Both the position numbers and the translations under genes were made by a program. 64,000 nt of DNA, taken from assembly GCA_016169945.1 (NCBI GenBank), contig JADLSH010000271.1, positions 1 to 64,000 of the forward strand, written 5' to 3'. The notes below the pieces were generated by a model, which was not told the origin of the DNA, searched no databases, and was given only the letters and a program-made list of their open reading frames with translations. This document shows, piece by piece, positions 27,601-39,600 of the stretch (its first letter is position 1; the number at the start of each line of letters is the position of its first letter). The stretch comes from Trachythela sp. YZ-2020 (Eukaryota; Cnidaria; Anthozoa; Malacalcyonacea; Clavulariidae).

Positions 27601-30600
27601 TCGTTACAACGTTTTACTCTATCGACGACAAAAGCATTTAAAATCTAATCCAAATATTTGATTTAAAACAGTTCCGCGGAAACCTGAAGTTCGTATACCG
27701 AATAAACAGAATATTTTCCGTCAGAATGAAGGAGAAATTTTCTCACTATCGTACAGCGTGTCATCCTATCCAGCCCCCGATATTTATTGGTGGAAATCTA
27801 AAGATGGAGTAAAATATGACTTCATAACTCAGTGTTTGGCGTCAGCAAGATGTGAACAACACAGCGGAAAAGAAAATATTACGAAGACAAGTTTTGAAAT
27901 AAATAATCTTGCCTTTCCCAAAGATAATCTCTTCTACAAATGTAATGCAAGCAACAAGTATGGAAATGATTCGAAAACCTTTCAACTACAAGTCTACGGT
28001 AATGTAAAATATGTTATGTCGAAATCCATTTTTCTCTCGCCTAAAATATGACTAATACAGAATAATATAATCACACTGACTTGAAAATACACTAGTCATG
28101 AGTATTAAAAACAAAGCGGCTTATACTCCACTGTATTTTATTAGGATGCAGATTAATAACCTTTTAACAAAATTTATGCTCTCGTGGCAATCATGCAAGT
28201 TTAGCATCAAACGCTTTTGATTCCTTATTCTATTTATGCAATCATCGAACAAATTGTATTCACCAGCTAACGCTTCGACAGCAGTCTAATGTCATCATTG
28301 TGAGTGATTTAAAGTCGCGACGTAGCTATTAAATTGTAATTTCTTTACAGTGACACCTGAGATAGATATGGAGAACACGTATACCTTTAAGAAAGGAATG
28401 ATAATTAACTGTACATTGAAGAGAGCTGACGTCAATCCACCAGAAGTAGTCTACACGTGGTATTCATGTGACACTCTCAAATGTGATGAAGAAAGTTGGA
28501 AACTGAAACTTAAATCTTACTCTTTGCCACTTAATAGTCAGCCAAATGTTCAAATGAAGTATCGATGCACAGCCAAGAATGCCGCTGGGAATGCAACTAA
28601 AGACATCCAAGTGATTAACGTCGAAAGTAAGCTTAAGTATATATTTTATTTATTTCGCCCAAAAAAAATCACGTTAACAAATAATTCTATCTACACTAAG
28701 TGAGCTAGGGGCACACTAGAAACCACAGGGCTTTTGGTTAAAGCCCTTAGGTAAACCATATCGTATAATATAGTTCATATATAAACTGCAATATTAATTA
28801 TGATTATTTTCTAAATATTACTATATTATAGTACTGATTTTGATAATTGTATTATTGTGTATTATGATCTTACATAGCATGTTTGCTTTGCTATTCTAGT
28901 GGTTAGAATTAAGTAATTGAATGCAATCTCCTAGAAAACTTCATGAACGCCTTCATTTTCGACTCTCCACTCCGGTCCAGTGGCTTTCATTTCTTATCAA
29001 CGTTATCACGAAAATAATAATATACTTTGCATGCAATACAGGGAATAATGCACGTAATTCAATTTCCTTCTGAATAGATCCTTCTGAGAAGTCGACTTCT
29101 GACAATAAACGTACCTTGATTATTTTCCTCGTTCCAATTGGCTTAATATCCATGATCATTTTGGCCTTGTCAAGTTTTGTATTATACAGAAGAAAGAAAC
29201 TTTATGGCGGCTTACCTCTTCTCATATCCTCCCTTACCTGACTACATGGAGATGTTGGATAGAAATGGAAATGTTCAAGAGCAACTTCAGAAACTGCCGT
29301 TTATTCCTGAATGGGAATTTCCAAGAGAAAGAATAAGCTTTGGTAGGTAAATACTGAGAACATATTTTAACCATGGATATAAAATAAATAAGTTACGTGT
29401 ATGAGTTACCTAGACATACATTAAGGCAAACCCCTCTCCGGATAATTATTTACCAAATTATTATAGCCCTGGACATTGAGCTTTTAACTACATTAACATA
29501 AAATGATAACCCAATGCCAAAGGCAGCAACACCCTGCACGTTATATGTACCATTGTTAGATCGTTCAAGGTTAGAAGGCGCTAGAGTTGCCTGCAAAAAT
29601 CCCATGAGTACTCAAACTTGTTAAGATGCGCCAGTTGTATAGGAGGGCCGGCAAGGGCACAATTATGAAGTTTGCTTCTCTAAAATACAGCCATCTCTAA
29701 TCTTGGGGTCCATTTTCACGCCCCTTTTCCTATTTCTTTCTATATTTTCACCCCTCCCCCCTTTTTCTTTCTCTCCTTGTTGCGCCACTATGAGAGCAAT
29801 GCTTTCAAAGAAAGGATTACGGTTAGTGTTATACATGGTAAGGCAAAACGATGAATTTCAAATGCACTTGTCGGAATGGACGCAAGAAAATTATGCAAGG
29901 AATGATCATTGTAGAAGAGACAAAGTACCAATGTACCAATGTACAAAACTCACAGTACCAATGGAGTGAACCACAGTATACTGCACCAACAGTGTCACTG
30001 ACAATGTTACTGATGAGGGATCAAACACAATTTCAAGGCTTTTTTGGAGGTTATCGCGTACCATACCCCCGCATACAATCATATTCAACAAATTGTTTTA
30101 CCTTGATAAGCTCTACAAACCGTCTACAATTTGTTCAACGTGTATCTGTCTTTTAACTTTGTTAGCACTCGGAATAGATTGGTATTCGTTTCCACGGTGG
30201 GCCTTGAAGACAATAGTTAAAATACCTTACAAAACAGTTTAAATACAAAACAATGTTATTTTTCAGTCAACGAACTTGGTTCTGGACAGTTTGGAATTGT
30301 TTGGTTGCAGAAACAATTGGTATATCTTCATTTCATCCAAGAGATATGTTGAGAGAAAAAGAGGGTGGACGAAGGTTTTCCTTCTTTCTTCGCACGACGA
30401 GAAGAAACAGCTACGTCTGTTGCAAAGAAATAACCAAAGTCGCAGTTAAAAAGATTAAAGGTTCGATTTTTCATTAGAAAATTATTTAGTCCTTCGATGA
30501 TATAATCGTACAGTACCGGTATAATAAGAGAGCAATTAATACTTATTTACTGACGCCGAGGGAAACAGTGTGTTTTGTGGACCCGAGAACGCCGTTGTTG

Positions 30601-33600
30601 CCGAGACGAAGCCGAGGGCAACAACGAGCGGTCGAGGAGCCACAAAACACACTGTTTTCCCGAGGTTTCAGTAAATAAGTGATTTGTTATATACCAATAG
30701 TCAAATGACAAAATATTTGTCGATTTAAATCTTAAAATTTTGATTAAATATAGAAAAACAGTAAAAATGGGCCTTCGCCATAATAAATGCATTGTTGCCC
30801 GTTGCCATTAGTTACGCGGAAACATCGCGATTTTTGGACAGCCACGCGTGGGATTCTCGTCCAATGAAAAGCGACGAAAAACGGACTTTCACGCTTGGTA
30901 TATAACAAAATAATCTGTTTCATGGTGATGGATGCATTGCGCGTTGTGTTGTGTTGTTGTTTACTATTTCTTTAATAGGAGTACGAGCTGTCATTCTTGC
31001 GGAAAATTGTACACATTCTAATGCGATTAGCTTGATTACGGCAACAAAATTTCATGTCCCACGCCACGCTGAAGGCCTACAAATTTCGAGTTTATCTATT
31101 TCTGAAACTCAAGATTAACAATTACGATAACAATGTTCCGTTTGATACATTCCCACTATAAACAAGCCAAAACGAGCAATTTTATTAAAAGTATGGTTAA
31201 AATATATAACGGATTACAAAAACCCTTGTCCAAATAGCCGATAAAACGCCTGTCAACATAAAAATGCAAAATAGTCTAAAACTGGTATGGTCGAATTAAA
31301 GTCTAAAACTGGTATGTCAAGTCAAAGTTTCAACAATCTAGATTGAAACGTACAGTATAATTAATAATACGCAGACCAATCAACCCCCTTTTTGCGGAGG
31401 CCGCAAGGGGGCCGCAAAGGGCCACAAGAGGCTGCATGATCTTTAGAATAAGAGGGGCCGCACCACATTAGCATATGAGTTGGCGCATCTTCATTGCTAT
31501 GAGCATATGGTTGGGCGCATATGAGCGGTGCCGCATGATCATTAGCGTTATTCATTATGCAATTCGGTCCTACTTATTTGAGACCTCATTAATATGACGC
31601 CACAGGACCAGGCAAGTTTGTGCTAACCAGTGAACTGTAGTTTTGCTGAGTTCAGCATATTTTGTAAATACGTCACAATAGCTAACCGTCCCTGTATATT
31701 TTGCCAAGCGTTGTGTTCCATGCAAACACAGTCCGTTTCGACAACGATCACAACAACAACTCTCTGGCTATATTGCTTTGTATTTCGCTCGTAGAAAAGA
31801 TATACAATGGCTCGTCAAAATCAGGAAAATATTTGGAAAGTTGATTTTGTGAAGTTGTTCTTAGAAAACCAATATAGCAACTCTTTATCTAATAAGTTTA
31901 CAAAGTTTAAAGCGTATCGTTTAGATGTCTTTTTTATCTTTAAAGATTTCTCATATCCTTGTCTGTCTTCCGGTGATAATCTTGCAATATCCTCAGCTTT
32001 CATAGGAATATATCTCGCTCTGTCCCTCAATAAGAAACGTTCATATCGCTCTCTTTCCTTGTATGTCATGCATCATAGCCAGATCACTTTCCTTCCAATC
32101 AGCCGTGTGTTTAAGCTTGGGCCGTTCTTCTTGTGTTGGTGGTGGTGTGAGAAAGCCAGGCTTAGGAGAAGAGGCTTAGGTGGTGTTATCTCCATAGGTT
32201 CAGGAGCTGTTTGCGGTTCAACGATATCTGGTGTTTCAAAAATTGCAGGAAGGTGGACCGGAAAATCCATCTTCTTTTTTTAAAGTAAGAAATCGATTAA
32301 GTTGGTCAGAATACAGCTTGCTTTTCTCAAATGCGGTAAGTTGTTGCATTCGCTGCTTGATGTTATACATTGCATTTGCAAGGGTGGTTGGAGATAGGAC
32401 AGTTTCCGCAGATTTTCGACTAAAGCATCAGCTTCCCTGGCAGTACATTTGTTTTGAGTCGTTGTTGATCACCGTTGTAGGTTTTAAAACAAACATCAAA
32501 TACCCACGACGACGGCTACTTGCTTCCACATCACTGCGCACGAACTCTCAGAACTGTGGTAGAGTGGCGAAGGATGGAATTTAGTTTTCGTCTATCCATA
32601 CGCCCATCTTGAAAGGTTCTTTTGTGACGTGCACGATTACTTGATGTTGAGAATGAATTTCTACAAACCTCACAATGATAAGTCATGTTTACCCTGCTAT
32701 CAATAAACGTCAAGTAAATTGAATCATTGCATCCTAAGAGTGAATCATTGAATCCGAAGATTGAATAATTGAATCCTAAGAGTGGATCATTGAATCATAA
32801 GATTGAATAATTGAATCCTGAGATTGAATCATTGCATCCCAAGAGTGAATCATTGAATAAGATTAAATCATTGAATCCTAAGATTGAATAATTTAATCCT
32901 AAGAGTGAATCATTGAATCCTAAGATTGAATAATTGAATCCAAAAAGTGCATCATTGAATCTTAAGATTGAATGATTGAATCTTAAGATTGAATCATTGA
33001 ATCCTAAAAGTGAGTCATTGAATCCTAAGATTGAATCGTTGAATCCTACTAAGATTGAATCATTGAATAATAAGATTGAATCATTGAATCCTAAGCTTGA
33101 ATCATTCAATCCAAAGATTGAATCGTTGAATCCTAAGAGTGAATCATTGAATATCCTAAGGTTGAATCATTGAATCCTAAGATTGACTAATTGAATCTTA
33201 AGATTAAATCATTGAAAATTTGAACGTAGGCAATCAGATAAACAGTGAGATACATTGCGCATCATTTTATTTGACGTTTAATGACAGTAGAGTAAACATG
33301 TCTCGACATCAAGTAATCGTGCATGTCACAAAGAACCTTTCATGATGGGCGTATTGATAGACAAAACTGAATACCATCCTTGGCAAATCTACCACAGGTC
33401 TGCAACACCCCTTTATGTGTATCATGCAGGATGTACACAAAGTATTTTGATATGATGAGAATAATGCCTGGAATATAATTCAATAAGGGATACCTGAAGA
33501 TATCAACAAAGCAGATTACATAGATGTGTCACAACGCAATTTGATCGTACTAGATGAATTTATGCCACGATCGGGCTAGGACAAACGGATAGCTGATCCT

Positions 33601-36600
33601 TTCACAAAAGGGAATAATCACAGAAATTTGTAGGTCATTTACATTGTATGAGAAATATTAGTCTCAACGCCCATTATATCGTGCTTTTGAATCACCAGGA
33701 GATAAGCAACGAATCTCTATGCTTGTAAGACAAATTCATCCTGCCAGAGTGCGAGAGTTCATGAGGAGTTATGAGGAAGCTACAAGCCGTCCTCATGTAT
33801 ATATGAGGTTGGTTTAAATCCTACAACGGATGATCAGAACGACTCATGTACCAGCAGGCGAAGCTGAAGTTTAGTCGAATATGTGCGGAAAGAATCCTAT
33901 CACCACCCAACCCTTGCAAATTCAATGCAAAACATCGAGCAGCGAACGAAAGAGATTATAGAAGCACCACAACTTATCGCGGTTGAGAAAGGCAAACTGT
34001 ATCCTGACCAACTTAATCGATTTATTTATTTTAAAACTGTTGTAGATACAAAAAAGACACTAAACGATATGTCTTAGAAGTAGACCTTATTCACCTCCAA
34101 AAAAATATTTGAACCAATAAAAGTGTTTTAAAATTTAATTATGTATGTGCTGTATGTACATTGTATCACCGCTAATCACCACTAATGATTAACTATTGAC
34201 TCACAACCTACATAGCAACCGCTAAATGTTTATATTCAATGTTTGTATATGCTTGTAAATCACGCTTGTATAGACTTTACTAAATAAACGCTTGAAACTT
34301 GGTAAACTTATTAGGTAAAGCGTCGCTATATTGGTTGTCTAAGAAACACTTCACTAGATACAAAATCAACTTACGAAATATTCTCCTGATGTTGACGAGC
34401 CATTGTATATCTTTTCTACGAGCGAAATACAAAGCAATTGTATTTGATTGAACGTTTGATTGATTGATTGATTGATTGAACGCTTGGCAAAATATATAGG
34501 GACGCTTAGCTGTTGTGACGTATTTACAAAACGGTATGCTGAGTTCAGCAAATTTATTGTTTGTTCGCCCCGTTAACCAAGAGTTCACTGGTTCGCCCAA
34601 ACTTACCTGGTCCTCTGACGTCATATTAATGGGGTCTCAAAGGAGTGGGAGCGAATTGCATAATGAATAGCGCTAATGATCATGCGGCACCCCTCATATC
34701 CTAATGATGATGCGCCAACTCATATGCTAATGTTTTGCGGCCCCTCATATGCTAATGATCATGCAGCCGCTTGCGCCCCCCACAAAGGGGTTTGATAGGC
34801 CTGTATATTACTACTGTATATTGAAACTTTTAATTTTATTACTGCACACTTTCACTTTACCACTGCACACATTAGTTATCACTGCACAGATTGGTTATCA
34901 CTGGACACTAGGTATGGAGAACTGTGGTGATTGCCATTAGCCCTTAATTCTTGTTGCAGAAAATTATGATCGAAGCAATATCGTCGATTTGCAGTCTGAA
35001 CTGAAGATTTTGATTCATGTTGGTGAACACGAGAATATAGTAAACATACTAGGTGCTTGTACAAAAGGTAAGCAACTACTTCTTCCTTCTCTAATCCCCG
35101 AGATAGCCCGAATGCGAGTGTACTAGTTCGCTCACTATTTACATCCGTGAAAAAAGGAGCGAGAGCCATAGCGGAGTGAACAGTCAATTCATTATGGCGG
35201 GCGCGTGGCTATAGTTCATAGGTCAACCTATGACTGAAATGAGCGAAAATTTACTCTGAAAGTCGTTTCATGAGCTATGAAATGAATTTTTCACTTTTAC
35301 GTACTTTAGTTACAATATGATAAGAAAAATATAATTAATGGGAAATTGTGAAATGTTTGTTTTGAATTGCTGATGTATTTGTTTCTTTAAACAGTTGTTG
35401 CTTAGACCTCAGTTATACACGATTTTTCAGTGAGTTTTTCAAATTACCCTATTTAATTTTATGTTTTCAAAAAACTTTATTAAATTAACAGGAAAGCAAT
35501 AGATTTCACCAGAGAACCGACAAAATGCAGGAATTGTATATTAAGTCGCAGCATATAGAATGCATTGTAACTTAACTACATAGCATATTTTGGAAATAAA
35601 TAATTGTATAAATAGAATAGAAATGTTTTGCCGTTTCCTACACTCCAAAAAGAGATATACCGTCTGTGTTACCATGACTTGTTGAAGCGAACCAGGGCTC
35701 ACTTCGGACAGTCCAGCGGAATGAAACAATGTCTGGGAACTATAATTGTTTGGCCGTAGTGAGGGGTTGCTACATGCATGTATTTCTGGTATATAAATTG
35801 TACCTATACACGATCATATACTGCTCTCTATTGCATTTTCTGCAGTGGAACCTATATGCCTGTTTGGCAAAAAATATTATTAATATGGACCAGTTTTAGT
35901 TATTACCAAATGTCCATAGGAAATACTCTTTTATATGAGTTAAAATGTTTGAGGACATATTTGGTAAATCAATAATGCACGTCGTTAGGAATGGTTTCGA
36001 ATGATACTTATTATATTTAAAATGAGAGTACAAAACTATCAGTTTTCTTATTGAACGAAAAACATCATAGAAAAAACCATCATCAACGCTATCCTAACTT
36101 TTTAATGTGAAAAGTGTAATTGAGTCGAGATATTGCATTGCCTACCATACTTTGCCCAATATCACTCATAATTTTCAACAGGTAAAGGTTCGAACATGTG
36201 GATTATTATGGAATACTGTCCAAATGGAAATCTCCGCGAATTCTTAAGAGACAGTCGGAATCTGTACAGCTTGGAGGAAGAGTCTTTAATGACAGACCTT
36301 TCGCAAGGTTTTGGTCCAAAAAATTTGATGTATTTTGCTTGGCAAATTGCAAAGGGAATGACATTTTTGATCTCCCGGAAGGTAATATTCTTCAACATGT
36401 AGTTAAAAATTGCATATTGCAAAATATATGCCAGATATTTCTACCCTGTCGCCATTACAGAGATGCAGCCGCATATATGGGTTTGTCTGTAGGAAGCGAA
36501 GGGTACCTTAGGGAGCTTAGGGACCTCGTTTCGTCCAAACCTATGAAAAAGTCTCTCTTCAGAACATTTTACCTTAATAGGATGTTATTTATGGAATTCC

Positions 36601-39600
36601 TTGCGATATCAAGATCGTCCTGTGCATATGACCTAATTATTGATCCTTTTTATGATAACAGACTCAGCACAACAATCAACGTATACAGAACCAGAATTTG
36701 TAAAACACTGATAATGTCGTTCATTACAAAGAAATTGTTAATAATATGTATATTATAAGTAGTATCTAACGAGCAATTTGATTGGCTAATTCGCGTGCTT
36801 TATGACGCAATAAAGCACGGCCACCGTTTTGATTTTTCTCCTTTGTCCCCGCTTGATAAATTTTCCTCGGAATTTTCAATACAATATGAACAAAATTATA
36901 ATAGTTTTAAATCCAAAGTCTGTCAGAAAGCAAGACTGAAGTAGACCTAAACGAGATGAAAAAAGCCAGCCAACAAATAACAACGGGATCCATAAACGCC
37001 GAATAAAGATTCGTAGCTGTTTCTGACTTTGAAATATACTTTTTGCTTGAAAGTTGGCATTCAACGGCGACAAGAAACGCGAAAATCTGTGCTATTTTGA
37101 CATTTAAAGGTACAAAAACTGTATTTAGACACAAACCAAACCAAATTTATCCACAGTTCTAGGTGCAAAAAATTAAAATTAACCATTTTGGCATTGAGTT
37201 AGATAACACTATGTGTACAGTTTTTAAGCTGTCAAGATGCAACGACAAAAACCTACACAAATACGACATGTATATGCATTTCTTGACAGTTTGTCTGAGA
37301 AAATTTTTAACCACCAACCACTGAATTAGCAAAAAAAACAGTATTCAAACATATTCAAACAGTACCTTCAAACAAAAACTGCCCGATATATTTGGTTCAA
37401 GATGAAAAATCAACTTGACAGCCAATGTCGTCAAAGCAGCTTGACAAAAACCCTTCGCTTTTATACCGAATCCAGGACAAAAGTGAAGCAGAACAACAAA
37501 AAACCAATCTGTCTATCATTGTGCACCATATTTGAAAAATTTTCAACATTTTTTGTGCCTTTTTAATCCATAATTTTTGTTGAGTACTTGAGTTGCAAGT
37601 TTTTCGCTCCTTCGCCGGCCAGAATTCAAGCGTAGTTGTTGCCAAGCAATGAAAACATTGAAAAGCTTGCGAGTGACATCAGTGATTACATGTTTATTAG
37701 GAGAATATCAATATTGATCTTTGAACAAAATTGTTTACTGTGCTTATCTACCACTTATAATATAAAATAATTAAAAAAACTCGTCTTGTGTTGTTATGGT
37801 GTAATAATGCACTCGAGGGAATGTTGGGAGAATACTCGAGAAGCGTGTAAAACACTCGGCTACGCCTCGTGTTTTACAAGCTTCTCTCGTATTCTCCCAA
37901 CATTCCCCCCTCGTGCATTATTACACCATAACGGCACGCGACTAGTTTTTTAATTCTTAAGTATATTATCATGCCATTAGTTATAGTCTCTATATTCTAT
38001 TTTCGTACATGTATAATCGTAGAGAGGTAGTAGTGATATATACTTGTGTTGAAAAGCCCAGAATAAAATTATTAAAATTAGGATGTGACATAGTAAAAGA
38101 TTTTGTTCTCCATTGTCTTTACCGTGAATCCTGCTGTTGGAAAGCGAATAAATAAATAAATAAATAATCAAATATATCTCTACTCGTCTTGTTAATCTTC
38201 CTATTTATCTCGTAGATAATTCATCGAGATCTGGCTGCACGAAACATCCTCATTGGACATGAATATAAAGCAAAAGTTGGAGACTTTGGCTTGGCAAGAG
38301 ATGTTTATCAATATCAAGAATATTTAAAAACGTCGACAGTAAGTTTTCATCCTTTCATTTCAATTTACCTTTGTTCTCTCTTGCTACCTGTTAACAAGTG
38401 CTACCAAGTTAACAACTTTAATATTCATGTTAAGCCAGTGGTTAACGATTCTTGTATTCAGGCCTTGCAATTGACGTCGCAATACATAAAGTAATTTTTT
38501 GTTTGTCTTGCGCCATTTTGTTGGCAAACATTTAAAACTATAATTGTGAACAAACTATGGGTCACTTGCCGTCAATTAGCCGTCAAAGCAAAGCTGAGTT
38601 TATTGCCTTTGTGCGAGAATTTAGAAAGGCCATTTACTGTCAAATTTAATCAGGTATTAACGCTGCTATCTGGAACACCGTGATGATTTCCTCCACACAA
38701 AATGGGGGATTATTTATCGTGACGAAATATTCTCTCCAGCCTGCAAGACATGAATACAGTGTAGTGACTCAACAAAACATATGTGCCATTAGCTAGCATG
38801 CTTGATTTAGGGAGTGAGTGTCGCTTACGCCATACAATAGTAATAAAACTTCGATGTGCGTTGCTTTAACGCCATATTACCACTGTTTCACTCCAAAAGG
38901 AACAACAACGCATCATTTTTATCCAAAAGCATGTTTTTGGCACTATGGTTAAGAAAAGTATCACCTTGATCGTAGGTGTTGGGAACAAGGCATTGTCAAT
39001 GACCTGTAATAACAAGGATTTTATCTATCTTAAAAATCCAATTTAAGATTTTCATGGTTGGTTTCGTTTATGATCATAGCAATTTAATCATATTGATGGC
39101 AGAAAATATCGAAGTGATTTTAAATACATCTTCAGATTACAGTACGTGCATGCTGTTTTAAGACCAGATACCTAGACAATACTCCTAGTCATCGATAGTG
39201 CTTTCTTGCACCTACCTTTTTTCGACAAACAAAAACAGTTCGTGATTTGTAGAATTGTTCATTTCTAGGGATTGGTTCCTTTAAAATGGATGGCTATCGA
39301 GTCTATTAAAGATTCAATATTTACTGAGAAGTCTGACGTGTAAGTACAATTGTTTTTGAGATTGGTTATTAACACCATTTATTATCGAAAAGAACCAGAA
39401 ACATGTTAAATATATACAGACATGTTCATATTTTTGGTCAGTGCCAATGCAATTTAGTCAAAATTGACGATTTGAAGTGATGAAGGGACCCATTTTGTGG
39501 TCGGACTTGCTTTTCTTACAAGCGAACATTTCGACTGCAGATTTTTTGTATATACAATTACAGTTATGGCAGAACAATTGGGTTGAATTTGTTTTCCGGT

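Larger units (their letters stand above)
31351..34818. mobile_element. Polinton-like element remnant made of two inverted arms
   Basis: The left arm (31,351-32,715) and right arm (33,290-34,818) are inverted, diverged copies of the same sequence: a terminal repeat of about 500 bp, a linker gene, and a zinc-finger or ATPase gene. Between them is a 21-bp minisatellite. Long terminal inverted repeats plus an FtsK/HerA (A32-like) packaging-ATPase relic point to a Maverick/Polinton or related polinton-like virus lineage. No polymerase, integrase, protease or capsid gene is visible, so only one end of the original element is represented, twice. All genes are broken. It lies in kinase intron 8. Confidence 0.65.

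Noticed and set aside
32795..33173. Open frames with regular heptads on both strands
   Set aside because: They are direct products of the 21-bp minisatellite.
36198..36758. 186-codon open frame over kinase exon 10
   Set aside because: It is in a different phase from the kinase reading and runs through the required splice donor; chance frame.
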